NCBI GenBank assembly: GCA_022071955.1
Contig: JAJVIM010000043.1
Location: 1 to 64,000 of the forward strand
Length of the DNA stretch: 64,000 nt
DNA from: Anaerolineae bacterium
Lineage (GTDB): Bacteria; Chloroflexota; Anaerolineae; 4572-78; J111
Direction: 5' to 3'
The notes below the pieces were generated by a model. That model did no database searches and was not told the DNA's origin. It saw only the letters and a list, made by a program, of their open reading frames with translations. Positions 24,729 to 32,797 of the stretch are shown in pieces; position 1 is the first letter of the stretch; every line of letters begins with the position of its first letter. Both the position numbers and the translations under genes were made by a program.

Positions 24729-26279
24729 CTATGAATTCTGGCTGACGTGCCGCACGGTTTGATGGATGAGGGGTTGCAGCGGCGGGTAAGTGTTGATGTA
24801 CTGGTCAACGTAAAAGCGGTAGGCTTCGTGCATGGCCGGGTTTGGCTCGATGCGGCTGCGGGCGTGGACCATCCGTTTGGCCGCCTGCTGGATGTCGGGG
24901 AACAGCCCCGCGCCAACCGCGCCCAAAATGGCCGATCCGAGCGCCGGCCCGTCGGCGACCTGCGGCAGGGTGATGGGCACGTTGCTCACATCGGCGTGAA
25001 TTTGCATCCACAGCGGGCTTTTGGTGGGGCCGCCGGCGGCAACCATTTCTTTTACCACGTAGCCGTTGGCCCGGAACGTGCGCAAAATATGCTCGGTGCC
25101 GTAGGCAATGCCTTCGATGATGGCCCGGAACAGGTGGCCGGTGGTGTGTTTCAGCGACAACCCGCGAATGACGCCCCGTGCTTCGGGGTCAACATAAGGG
25201 GTGCGGTTGCCCTGCCAGTAATCCAGCACCAGCAGCCCTTCTGAGCCGGGTGGGATGGGCGCGGCCAGTTCGGTGAGGACGGTGTAGATGTCTACGCCGC
25301 GCTGCGCGGCCAGGGCGGCTTCTTTGCCGCAGAAGTTTTCTTTGAACCATTTGACCACCGAGCCGGTTGACACCTGCCCGCCTTCGACGGTGTACTGGCC
25401 GGGCAAAACGGCGTCGGTGTACGCCCCAAAAACGCCTTTGGCGTGCAGCGGCTGGGCGCTCTGGCCCAAATGCAGATGGCTTGAGCCGGTGATAAAAGCC
25501 ATTTTACCCGGCTGCAACACATCAAGGCCGATCATGGCCACAAAGGCATCGGCGCCGCCCTGGGCCACCGGAATGCCCGGCTGCAAGCCCAATTCTTCGG
25601 CGACGCGGGGCAGCAGCGGGCCGACAACCTGCCCCATGTCCAGCACCCGCTGCGGAAACTTTGTCAGCAGATCGCCCAGGCCGATGAGTTCGTAAAAATC
25701 GGCCGGCCAGCCGCCTTCGGCCCGGTCGTAATACCAGCGAATGGCGGTGTTGTTGATGCTGGCCACCCACTCGCCGGTTAGCCGCAGGTTGAGCCAGTCC
25801 TCAAATTCACCCACGTAGCGGGCCTGCCGGTAAATTTCGGGCTGGTTTTCTTTGAGCCACAGCGCCTTGCAGGGCATCCATTCCGCCGAAACGTTGCCGT
25901 AGCCGTTGTATTTGAGCGCCGGGTGACCGCTGGCGGCAATGCGCCGGGCCTGGTCGGCGGCGCGCACGTCCATCCAGATAATCGCCGGGCGCAGTGGTTC
26001 AAAGTTATCATCCAGAGCCAACACGGTGCAACTGGTGCAGTCTGTGCCCAGGCCGACAATGGCCTCTTTGGGCAGGCCGCTTTCTGCCAGAGCTTTGTGG
26101 CTGGCCTGCACCAACGCCGACCACCACTCGTCCGGGCGCTGCTCGGCCCAGCCGGGGTGGGGGTGATACAGGGGATAAGGCTGCGAGGCAAAAACAACCG
26201 GCTGGCCGCCGGTATCAAAAATGCCGACGCGGACACTTTCGGTGCCAAAGTCGATTCCCATAATGTACGGCGCGCTCAT
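24729..26279 (-). CDS. FGGY-family carbohydrate kinase (pentulokinase-like)
   Basis: A 516-residue FGGY kinase: phosphate loop GIDFGTESVRVGIFD, GLGTDCTSCTVLALD, IIWMDVRAADQA, catalytic aspartate region GGADAFVAMIGLD, and C-terminal EMVAAGGPTKSPLWMQIHADV. It differs from the xylulokinase-like enzyme at 6717 and is nearer to ribulokinase/erythritol-kinase-type FGGY proteins. It should phosphorylate a ketose, polyol or branched ketose (for example apulose) taken up by the RbsABC-like system. Four bases separate it from the RLP gene and five from the dehydrogenase gene, so the three are tightly coupled. Confidence 0.88.
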   Translation of the reverse strand: MSAPYIMGIDFGTESVRVGIFDTGGQPVVFASQPYPLYHPHPGWAEQRPDEWWSALVQASHKALAESGLPKEAIVGLGTDCTSCTVLALDDNFEPLRPAIIWMDVRAADQARRIAASGHPALKYNGYGNVSAEWMPCKALWLKENQPEIYRQARYVGEFEDWLNLRLTGEWVASINNTAIRWYYDRAEGGWPADFYELIGLGDLLTKFPQRVLDMGQVVGPLLPRVAEELGLQPGIPVAQGGADAFVAMIGLDVLQPGKMAFITGSSHLHLGQSAQPLHAKGVFGAYTDAVLPGQYTVEGGQVSTGSVVKWFKENFCGKEAALAAQRGVDIYTVLTELAAPIPPGSEGLLVLDYWQGNRTPYVDPEARGVIRGLSLKHTTGHLFRAIIEGIAYGTEHILRTFRANGYVVKEMVAAGGPTKSPLWMQIHADVSNVPITLPQVADGPALGSAILGAVGAGLFPDIQQAAKRMVHARSRIEPNPAMHEAYRFYVDQYINTYPPLQPLIHQTVRHVSQNS

Positions 26280-26284
26280 TATTT

Positions 26285-27175
26285 TTATCCTTTTTTAACA
26301 ACAACGCCGGCCAGCTCTTCGATCTGTTTGATAAAGGCCGATGCGTTTTCTTCGCCCCAGCCTTTGTTCACGGCGGCCTTGATGACCTCGCGGGTGGCGG
26401 CCGAGGCGGGCAACGGCACGTTCAAATCCTGGGCAAAGCGAGAAATAAGGTTGGCGTCTTTAAGCATTAATTTAAGGGCAAAATGGGTGCTAAAATCGCG
26501 TTCAATGAGCGCGCCGCCCACGCCATCAAAAATAGGCGATTTGAAATCGGTGACGTGCAGCACGCCGAGCACGTCTTCGGGGTTTAGCCCGGCTTTGGTG
26601 GCCATTACCAATGCTTCGCCCAGGGCTTCCAGCTGGGCAGCCACTACCAAATTGCCCACCAACTTCATTGACGATCCCATCGCGGTGCCGCCCATGTAGT
26701 GGGTGGTTTCGCTCAAAACTTCCAGAATCGGTTTCACTTCGTCAAACAGGTCGCGTTCGCCGCCAGCCACAATCCACAGGCCACCGTTGGCCGCTTCGTT
26801 TTTGCTGCCAAAAACCGGCGCATCCAAAAATTTAACGCCTTTGGCGGCGTACGCGGCCGCTTCTTTGCGGGTGGTGTCCGGGTGAATGGTGGTCATATCG
26901 ATGACAATTTGACCGGCCTTGACCCCGGCCAGCACGCCGGCTTCGCCAAAGACCAGCGCGTCCACAGCCTTGTCGTCGCTGAGGCAGTACATCACCACAT
27001 CGGCGCCGGCCACCGCCTCGGCGACGGATTGGGCCTGCGCGGCTCCCTGCGCTACCAGCGGCGCGCAGCGGTCGGCGGTGCGATTCCAGACGGTGACGGG
27101 GTAGCCGGCTTTGAGCAAATTAGCCGCCATGCCTCGTCCCATAATACCTAATCCAAGATACGCAATCTTTTTCAT
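26285..27175 (-). CDS. NAD(P)-dependent beta-hydroxyacid dehydrogenase (GarR/MmsB/GLYR family)
   Basis: A 296-residue enzyme with N-terminal Rossmann GLGIMGRGMAANLLKAG and WNRTADRC, the latter suggesting NADP preference. The substrate loop is DAPVFGSKNEAANG instead of the usual DAPVSGG, and the catalytic lysine sits in SSMKLVGN. Members interconvert 3-hydroxyisobutyrate, tartronate semialdehyde/glycerate, or glyoxylate and succinic semialdehyde with their alcohols. In this operon it may reduce or oxidise an acid or aldehyde released by the RLP step, such as a C2 or C3 fragment. Confidence 0.9.
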   Translation of the reverse strand: MKKIAYLGLGIMGRGMAANLLKAGYPVTVWNRTADRCAPLVAQGAAQAQSVAEAVAGADVVMYCLSDDKAVDALVFGEAGVLAGVKAGQIVIDMTTIHPDTTRKEAAAYAAKGVKFLDAPVFGSKNEAANGGLWIVAGGERDLFDEVKPILEVLSETTHYMGGTAMGSSMKLVGNLVVAAQLEALGEALVMATKAGLNPEDVLGVLHVTDFKSPIFDGVGGALIERDFSTHFALKLMLKDANLISRFAQDLNVPLPASAATREVIKAAVNKGWGEENASAFIKQIEELAGVVVKKG

Positions 27176-27209
27176 GATTAATCACCTTTTTGGATAAAAT
27201 ATTTGATCG

Positions 27210-28265
27210 TTATGAGGGTTTGTTTGCCTGCGTTGATTTCGGTTGGCGACTGCGACGTTTTTCGGTGTAGGTGTTGAGCACCATCACCGCCAGCAGCAAG
27301 CCGCCCCAGGCAAACTGACGAAAGAAAATGGCCGCGCTGGAGGGGAACCATTCCAGCATGAGCATGTTCAAACCGGTGGATAGAAATTGGATGCTGAGCA
27401 CAGCCAGCACCAGGCCGGAAATTGTGCCAAAACCGCCGGTGTAACTGACACCGCCCAAAATGGCAATCAGCACGGTGAGCAAAATGAACGACGCGCCAAA
27501 ATCGGGCTTGGCAGAATTGGTTCGGGCCAGAAAGATAATGCCGGCTACCCCGCCAATCAGCCCGGCCAGCCAATAGGTGCGCATTAAAACGCTGTCGCTG
27601 TTGATCCCGGAAAATAGCGCTGCCGTGGGGTTTGTGCCCAGCATATAAACATTGAAGCCGAACACAGTTCGGTTGAGGATAACCACAAAAGCAACCACCC
27701 CCAAAATAAACACAATCATGGGGATGGGCAACCCCAGCAGCGAGCCATTGCCAATGAGCGCCAGTTGGGTGGTGGTGATGGCCGGGCCGCCGGTGATCAC
27801 AAAAGACAGCCCGGTGTAAATTGCGCCGCTGCCCAACGTGGCCAGAATCGGGGTGATGCCGATCCTCGACACCAGAAAGCCGTTGAACAAACCGCAAATT
27901 GACCCCACTATCAGCGCGCCCAAAATGGCCAGCGGAATAACCAGGGCCAGCGACATGCCGGCTCCGCCGTCGCCGTTTAGCCCGGTTAAAATCAGCGCCG
28001 CCACAATGGCCGAAAGGTTGGCCGCCCCAACTACAGACAGGTCGATGCCGCCGGTGAGCATGGTGATCATTATGGCAAACGCCAGGATGCCAAACTCCGG
28101 CAACTGAACGGCCATAGACTGCATATTGCGGATGGTAAGAAATTTGCCCGGCAGCAACAAACTAAAGGCGATAAAAATGACCAGGGCAATGATGAACAAT
28201 CGAAGGGTGTAAAAATCAAACGGGAGGCGTTTGGATGTTGTTTTAGGCGAAGCTGTTTGTTCCAT
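27210..28265 (-). CDS. ABC sugar permease, RbsC-like (second of two)
   Basis: A 351-residue inner-membrane permease of the BPD_transp_2 family with 8-10 helices; conserved blocks include LTGGIDLSVVGAANLSA and ILGGVSYTGGFGTISG. It pairs with the RbsC-like permease upstream (75 bases between them), the two-permease layout seen in LsrCD and rhamnose RhaPQ systems rather than the single RbsC of ribose importers. The dehydrogenase gene follows after 34 bases. Confidence 0.9.
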   Translation of the reverse strand: MEQTASPKTTSKRLPFDFYTLRLFIIALVIFIAFSLLLPGKFLTIRNMQSMAVQLPEFGILAFAIMITMLTGGIDLSVVGAANLSAIVAALILTGLNGDGGAGMSLALVIPLAILGALIVGSICGLFNGFLVSRIGITPILATLGSGAIYTGLSFVITGGPAITTTQLALIGNGSLLGLPIPMIVFILGVVAFVVILNRTVFGFNVYMLGTNPTAALFSGINSDSVLMRTYWLAGLIGGVAGIIFLARTNSAKPDFGASFILLTVLIAILGGVSYTGGFGTISGLVLAVLSIQFLSTGLNMLMLEWFPSSAAIFFRQFAWGGLLLAVMVLNTYTEKRRSRQPKSTQANKPS

Positions 28266-28340
28266 GTTAAACGGTTTATCCTGAGTACATCAAAATTTTA
28301 TATCGTTGCGGAGACTTGACTGGGCGCGGCCAAAAACAGG

Positions 28341-29339
28341 CTACGCCTCGGCCAGGCTGGCCGTGCGCTTGCCGGCGCGGCGTTCCTGAATGGCCGGGAT
28401 GCCGGTACCAACCAAAATGATAATACCGATGACCACTCGCTGCCAGACAGTAGGCACGCCGATAAGAATCAAACTGTTGTTGGCAATCACTACCAGCACC
28501 ACCCCCAACAGGGTGCCGATGACCGTGCCGCGACCGCCGGTTAAGTAAGCGCCGCCCAGCACCACCGCCGCGATCACGTTGAGTTCTGTGCCGACAATAT
28601 CCTGCGGGTTGGCCTGCCGGGCCAGCGCGCCAAATGTCATCCCGGCAATACCAGAGAGCAGCCCCACAAAACCATAAATAAAATACTGGATTTGGGTAAC
28701 ATTAAACCCGGCTCGCTCAGCGGCCTCTGGCGCGCCGCCCAGGGCGTAGATGCCTCGCCCCAGAATAGTGTACTTGAGCAGCAGCCAAACCAGTATAACA
28801 ATAACGAGCATCAGAAAGACAGCCGGATGCAGGTTAGCCATACCGCGTTCCTGCGGAATCTGAACCACGGTAGCGCGGGCAAACTCGGTTAAGGCCGGGG
28901 GAACATCACGGATAATCTGGTTGCCAATGGCAAACAGTAAAAAACCGTGGAACATACTGAGGGTGCCCAGCGTAACAATCAGCGTTGGCAGCCTGAACTG
29001 GGCAATGAAAAAGGCGTTGATCAACCCCAGGCCCAGTCCAATTAGCGCCGCAATCACAAACGCCACCCAAATGGAGGTGTTTGGCGCAAAATGGAGCATC
29101 AGCTTAACGGTGGCATAGAGCGCAAATACGCCAATCGCGGTGAACGAAACATCGATCCCGCCCGAAATGATCACAATGAGCACGCCCATTGCAAAGATGC
29201 CGGTAACAATACTGCTGCGCAGCAGGGTAAAGGTGTTACCTACGGAAAAAAAGGTGGGGTTGTTTAAACCAATGAACAGACAGAGGCCAACCAGGGTCAC
29301 AGCCACTAAAGTTTCGTTTCGACGCAGAAGATGTTTCAC
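28341..29339 (-). CDS. ABC sugar permease, RbsC-like (first of two)
   Basis: A 332-residue inner-membrane permease with conserved IISGGIDVSFTAIGVFA and VLGGAYLTGGRGTVIGTLLG blocks of the BPD_transp_2 family. The start is a GTG at 29339, four bases after the ATPase stop. It is distinct from the second permease, so the importer is probably a heterodimeric channel with one double-domain ATPase. Confidence 0.9.
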   Translation of the reverse strand: MKHLLRRNETLVAVTLVGLCLFIGLNNPTFFSVGNTFTLLRSSIVTGIFAMGVLIVIISGGIDVSFTAIGVFALYATVKLMLHFAPNTSIWVAFVIAALIGLGLGLINAFFIAQFRLPTLIVTLGTLSMFHGFLLFAIGNQIIRDVPPALTEFARATVVQIPQERGMANLHPAVFLMLVIVILVWLLLKYTILGRGIYALGGAPEAAERAGFNVTQIQYFIYGFVGLLSGIAGMTFGALARQANPQDIVGTELNVIAAVVLGGAYLTGGRGTVIGTLLGVVLVVIANNSLILIGVPTVWQRVVIGIIILVGTGIPAIQERRAGKRTASLAEA

Positions 29340-29343
29340 GTTA

Positions 29344-30840
29344 TCAATCCTCGATCAGTTTAGAAGAGAGCGCATCCTCGTCAGTCTCTTTGGTGATGAT
29401 TTCTTCGACGATGCGTCCGTGGCGCATGAGCAAAATCCGGTTGCAGGTTTGCAGCAGCTCGGGGATGTCATCAGAAATTACCAGCAGCCCCATGCCTTCA
29501 CTGGCCAACTGCTTCATCAAATTGTGGAGTTCCTCTTTAGAGCCAACATCTACGCCCACGGTGGGGCCATTCAAAATCATCAGCTTGGGTTTGCTGGCCA
29601 GCCATTTGGCCAAAACCACCCGCTGCTGATTACCGCCGGACAGCGTTTTAACGGGCAGCGCCGGGTCCTGAGTTTTTATGCGCAGGGCATCAACCCACTG
29701 GCTAACCTGCCCCCCAATTTTCTGGGGATCGGTTAAGCCCATTGCGCCGCGCAACCCTTCGATGGTGCGCACCACCACATTGCGGGCGATTGATTGCTCT
29801 AAAAACAGGCCCTCGGTGAGCCGGTCTTCGGGGACGTAGCCAATGCCGTGGGCAATGGCATCCCGGTTGGAGCGAATGGTCACTGGCTTTTGATCAATGT
29901 AAATCCGGCCAGATTCAATGGGCAGCATACCGTACAGCGCCAACGCCAGTTCTGTGCGCCCGGAGCCGAGCAGGCCGGTTACGCCAACAATTTCACCGGC
30001 GCGCAGTTCAAAATTGATGTCTCTGAGCAGCCCGCTGGCGTTTAAGTTTTCAACTTTAAGGAGCGGCGGCCGGGCTTGGACAGGCTCAAAATCATACAGC
30101 TTTTCGGTGATGGTGTGCCCGGTCATTTCAAAAATCAGCCGCGCCCGGTCGTATTCAGCGCGGTCGCCCACGCTGACAATTTTGCCGTTGCGGATAACAA
30201 TGATGGTTTCAGAAATTTCCAAAACCTCGTTTAGTTTGTGACTAACAAAAAGAAAAGCAATTCCCCGCCGCTCCTGCAGCTTCCGGGTTACGGAAAACAG
30301 AACCCGGATTTCGCGTTCGGTCAGCGCGGTGGTTGGCTCATCCATAATAATGAGCTGAGCGCGCTGGCGCAGAGCTTTGGCAATAGCAATGAGTTGTTTG
30401 TTGGCAACCGATACTTCGCCAACGGTAATATCAAGCGGAATGTTTACTTCAATTTGGGCCAGCGCGTCCGCAGCAATGTTGCGCACGTGCTTCCAATTTA
30501 CAAAACGGCGGCCATCGGCCAGCTCTTCATTGAGCGCAATGTTTTCGGCCACGGTGAGGTTGGGAAACAGGGAAAAATCCTGGTAAATAACCTGAATCCC
30601 CTCCCGGATGGCGTCGATGGGATGCAGGCGTTCAAATTCCCGGTCGTTGATCATCACCGAGCCGGTATCGCGCTGGTACACCCCGGCGATAACCTTGATC
30701 AGGGTTGATTTGCCGCTGCCATTTTCCCCCACCAAACAATTGATCCGGCCGCGCTCAATGGTGAGGTCAACGTTGCGCAGGGCGTGGACGCCGGCAAAAG
30801 ATTTGGAAATTCCAGTCAGACGTAAGAATTCGTTTGTCAT
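29344..30840 (-). CDS. ABC sugar transporter ATP-binding protein, RbsA-like double NBD
   Basis: A 498-residue protein with two nucleotide-binding domains. NBD1 has Walker A GENGSGKSTLIK and Walker B LIIMDEPTTAL. NBD2 has a degenerate Walker A (GLLGSGRTELAL), a good signature LSGGNQQRVVLAKWL, and Walker B MILNGPTVGVDVGSK, where the catalytic Asp-Glu pair is Asn-Gly. NBD2 is therefore probably not hydrolytic, and transport would be powered at one composite site. The gene follows the binding-protein gene after a 92-base gap with a hairpin. Confidence 0.92.
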   Translation of the reverse strand: MTNEFLRLTGISKSFAGVHALRNVDLTIERGRINCLVGENGSGKSTLIKVIAGVYQRDTGSVMINDREFERLHPIDAIREGIQVIYQDFSLFPNLTVAENIALNEELADGRRFVNWKHVRNIAADALAQIEVNIPLDITVGEVSVANKQLIAIAKALRQRAQLIIMDEPTTALTEREIRVLFSVTRKLQERRGIAFLFVSHKLNEVLEISETIIVIRNGKIVSVGDRAEYDRARLIFEMTGHTITEKLYDFEPVQARPPLLKVENLNASGLLRDINFELRAGEIVGVTGLLGSGRTELALALYGMLPIESGRIYIDQKPVTIRSNRDAIAHGIGYVPEDRLTEGLFLEQSIARNVVVRTIEGLRGAMGLTDPQKIGGQVSQWVDALRIKTQDPALPVKTLSGGNQQRVVLAKWLASKPKLMILNGPTVGVDVGSKEELHNLMKQLASEGMGLLVISDDIPELLQTCNRILLMRHGRIVEEIITKETDEDALSSKLIED

Positions 30841-30886
30841 AGAAGCTGTACTTTACAGGTAGAGTCGAAATATGTTGCCAAAAGAA

Positions 30887-30917
30887 GCCTCTCCCCGGAA
30901 ATTTTCCAGGGAGAGGC
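30887..30917. terminator. Intercistronic hairpin after the binding-protein gene
   Basis: GCCTCTCCC (30887-30895) pairs with GGGAGAGGC (30909-30917), with an inner GGAAA/TTTCC pairing. It lacks a U-tract, so it is better read as a processing or stability hairpin (or leaky attenuator) that lets the binding-protein message exceed that of the ATPase and permeases. Confidence 0.6.
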
Positions 30918-30932
30918 CGAGAGTTTCAGGAT

Positions 30933-32009
30933 TTAGAACGGATAATCCTTGGCGTTTGTTGCGTCAACATAAACGGCAGCATCACCGTAGAGAACGTTGC
31001 CCGCACCGATGAGCTTGTTGTAGCCGCCAATTCCCAGGTCTGAACCTACGGCAACCTGTTCGCCCTTAATTTTCATCAGAGCGATCTGGTTGCAGGCCGC
31101 GCCGGCCACTGCCGGGTCCCAAAAGCCGATGGCGTCGATGGCGCCGCTGTAGAGCAAATCGCCGGCAATGGAGGGCAGGCTGGTGCCCACGACAGAAACT
31201 TCGTCTTGCAGGCCGGCTTCTTCAATGGCCCGGCCAATGCCGGCCACGTCGGTAGAGGCGCTGCCCTGGAAGCCTTTGATGTTGGGATAAGCAGCCAGGA
31301 TTTCTTTGGCTTTCTGGTAGGCCACTTCGGCATCGTCAAAGCTTTCGTTTTTATCGCCAACCATCTTCATGTTGGGATAGGCCGATTGCTGGCGCTCAAT
31401 GCCGCCGTCCACCCACTCGTTGTGGGTTTTGGAGCCGAGGCTGCCCACAAACACCGCGTATTCGCCTTCTTCGCCCATTTTAGCCGCCAGGCGGTCCATG
31501 AGGCCGGCGCCAAAGGCTTTGTTGTCAAAGGCTTCAATGTCAAAGTCCATGTTGCCCTGGTTTGAAGCTTCGTGGGTAACCACCACAATGCCCGCGTCCA
31601 TAGCTTTTTTCAGCACCGGATCAAGCTGAGTCGGGTCCATCGGCACCACGCAGAGCGCATCCACACCCTGGGCAATCAGGTCTTCGATGATTGGAATTTG
31701 CTGCGCCGCGTCGGCTTCGGCCGGCCCAACCAGAGTGGCGTTGACGCCTTTTTCTTTACCCCAGGCTACCACGCCTTCTTCCATGCGGTTAAACCAGTTG
31801 ATCCCGGCAATTTTAACCACCGTTACCATGTTAAGCTGCTTGTCTCCGGCGGGTGCGGCCGCTTCTTCTTTGGCCGGTTCCTGTTTGGCCGGTTCCTGGG
31901 CAGCCGGTTGTTGTTCGGCGGGCGCCGGGGCCGGAGCCGCGGACTGACATGCAGTTGTTACCAGTACAAACGCTAAAATCAAAACAACAATAAGCGATAA
32001 CCGTTTCAT
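30933..32009 (-). CDS. Sugar-binding lipoprotein, LsrB/RhaS-like (Peripla_BP_4)
   Basis: A 358-residue lipoprotein with lipobox VTTAC and a linker of Ala/Pro/Glu/Gln repeats, then a ribose-type binding fold. The order VVKIAGINWFNRMEEGV ... VVPMDPTQLDPVLKKAMDAGIVVVTHEAS ... and the C-terminal NAKDYPF match the LsrB/RhaS branch. Residues that bind AI-2 in LsrB are mostly replaced: Asp in TWDSD is Glu here, the Asp-Gln pair is Thr-His, and the Pro/Ala loop differs. AI-2 is therefore unlikely; a pentose, branched sugar or sugar acid is expected. AGGAG lies just before the ATG. Confidence 0.9.
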   Translation of the reverse strand: MKRLSLIVVLILAFVLVTTACQSAAPAPAPAEQQPAAQEPAKQEPAKEEAAAPAGDKQLNMVTVVKIAGINWFNRMEEGVVAWGKEKGVNATLVGPAEADAAQQIPIIEDLIAQGVDALCVVPMDPTQLDPVLKKAMDAGIVVVTHEASNQGNMDFDIEAFDNKAFGAGLMDRLAAKMGEEGEYAVFVGSLGSKTHNEWVDGGIERQQSAYPNMKMVGDKNESFDDAEVAYQKAKEILAAYPNIKGFQGSASTDVAGIGRAIEEAGLQDEVSVVGTSLPSIAGDLLYSGAIDAIGFWDPAVAGAACNQIALMKIKGEQVAVGSDLGIGGYNKLIGAGNVLYGDAAVYVDATNAKDYPF

Positions 32010-32103
32010 AGTGTTAAACTCCTCTACACTCCTCTACTTAGTTAAAAATTGAAATAGATTTGATTCACTGTTGCAAAATTGTTGAGTCAATTATCTATGA
32101 CAA

Positions 32104-32116
32104 CCTCACCTCCTTG
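32104..32116 (-). promoter_or_regulatory. Isolated strong Shine-Dalgarno (CAAGGAGGTGAGG) upstream of binding-protein gene
   Basis: On the minus strand AAGGAGGTGA lies about 95-107 nt before the LsrB/RhaS-like gene start, in the gap after DhaL. No reading frame of more than a few codons follows it. It mirrors the site at 12691-12703. Confidence 0.55.
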
Positions 32117-32140
32117 TGATTATTGATTGAACCAACAAAT

Positions 32141-32782
32141 TTATGACAACGCCGAGGGGTTAATCAGGGCTGACAAAATGACGACAAGCGCCGCGCAGCC
32201 GGGATCAACTTTTCCCTCAGTGCGTTCACCCACCCAACTGGCCCGCCCAATCTGGCTGCGCAGAGGCGTAACCTGATCGCGGCCGGCTTCTGCGGCCCGG
32301 AGGGCCGCCATACCGGCATCCATCAGGCTGGCCCCGGCGGCAACGGCCTCGGCAAAGGCGACGCTGGCCGGGTGGAGCGCATCAACAATAGTTTTGTCGC
32401 CGAGCTTGGCTTTGCCGCGCTGCTGCACGCCATCGTCGGCGGCGCTGAACATGGTAGCCAAATCCTGCACCGATAGTTCTGTTTGGCCTTTAACTTCTTT
32501 GCCGGCCTTCATCAGCGCGGTGGCGGTCAGCGTGCCCAGCGTTGATGGCGCGGCTTTGTTGGCCGCCATGCCGGCTTTGGCCAAAAAGTTGCCAATATCG
32601 TCGGCGGGATTGGAATTGACGAAATCAATCAGCGCGGCGGCCACTTTGCCCAGGGTGATGCCGGTATCGCCATCGCCCATCATCTGGTCCAACTCGGTCA
32701 GGTAGTCACTGTTGGTGAGGAGGGCGTTGCTGGCCCGCAGCACGGCATCGGCTACGGCCTGGCCTTGAATGGTGTCTGCCAT
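32141..32782 (-). CDS. DhaL-type kinase subunit (dihydroxyacetone/tetrulose kinase)
   Basis: A 213-residue nucleotide-binding subunit with the aspartate-rich metal site MMGDGDTGITLGKVA and the helical-barrel segments PSTLGTLTATALMKAGKE and LDALHPA-like (IVDALHPASVAFAEA). It lies 15 bases after DhaK. No DhaM phosphotransfer subunit or PTS gene is in the window, so the pair may use ATP directly or depend on a distant DhaM. DhaK/DhaL homologues also phosphorylate erythrulose in tetritol pathways, a reading that suits this cluster. Confidence 0.88.
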   Translation of the reverse strand: MADTIQGQAVADAVLRASNALLTNSDYLTELDQMMGDGDTGITLGKVAAALIDFVNSNPADDIGNFLAKAGMAANKAAPSTLGTLTATALMKAGKEVKGQTELSVQDLATMFSAADDGVQQRGKAKLGDKTIVDALHPASVAFAEAVAAGASLMDAGMAALRAAEAGRDQVTPLRSQIGRASWVGERTEGKVDPGCAALVVILSALINPSALS

Positions 32783-32797
32783 AGTGGTGCTCCCAAA

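Noticed and set aside
24725..24916. Upstream extension of the RLP reading frame.
   Set aside because: It lies inside the FGGY kinase gene in another frame, has no RuBisCO similarity and no ribosome site.
30933..32009. Considered as an AI-2 (Lsr) quorum-sensing importer together with the LsrF-like aldolase at 5742.
   Set aside because: AI-2-binding residues are not conserved, and the aldolase belongs to a different operon 25 kb away; no LsrK/LsrG neighbour set.
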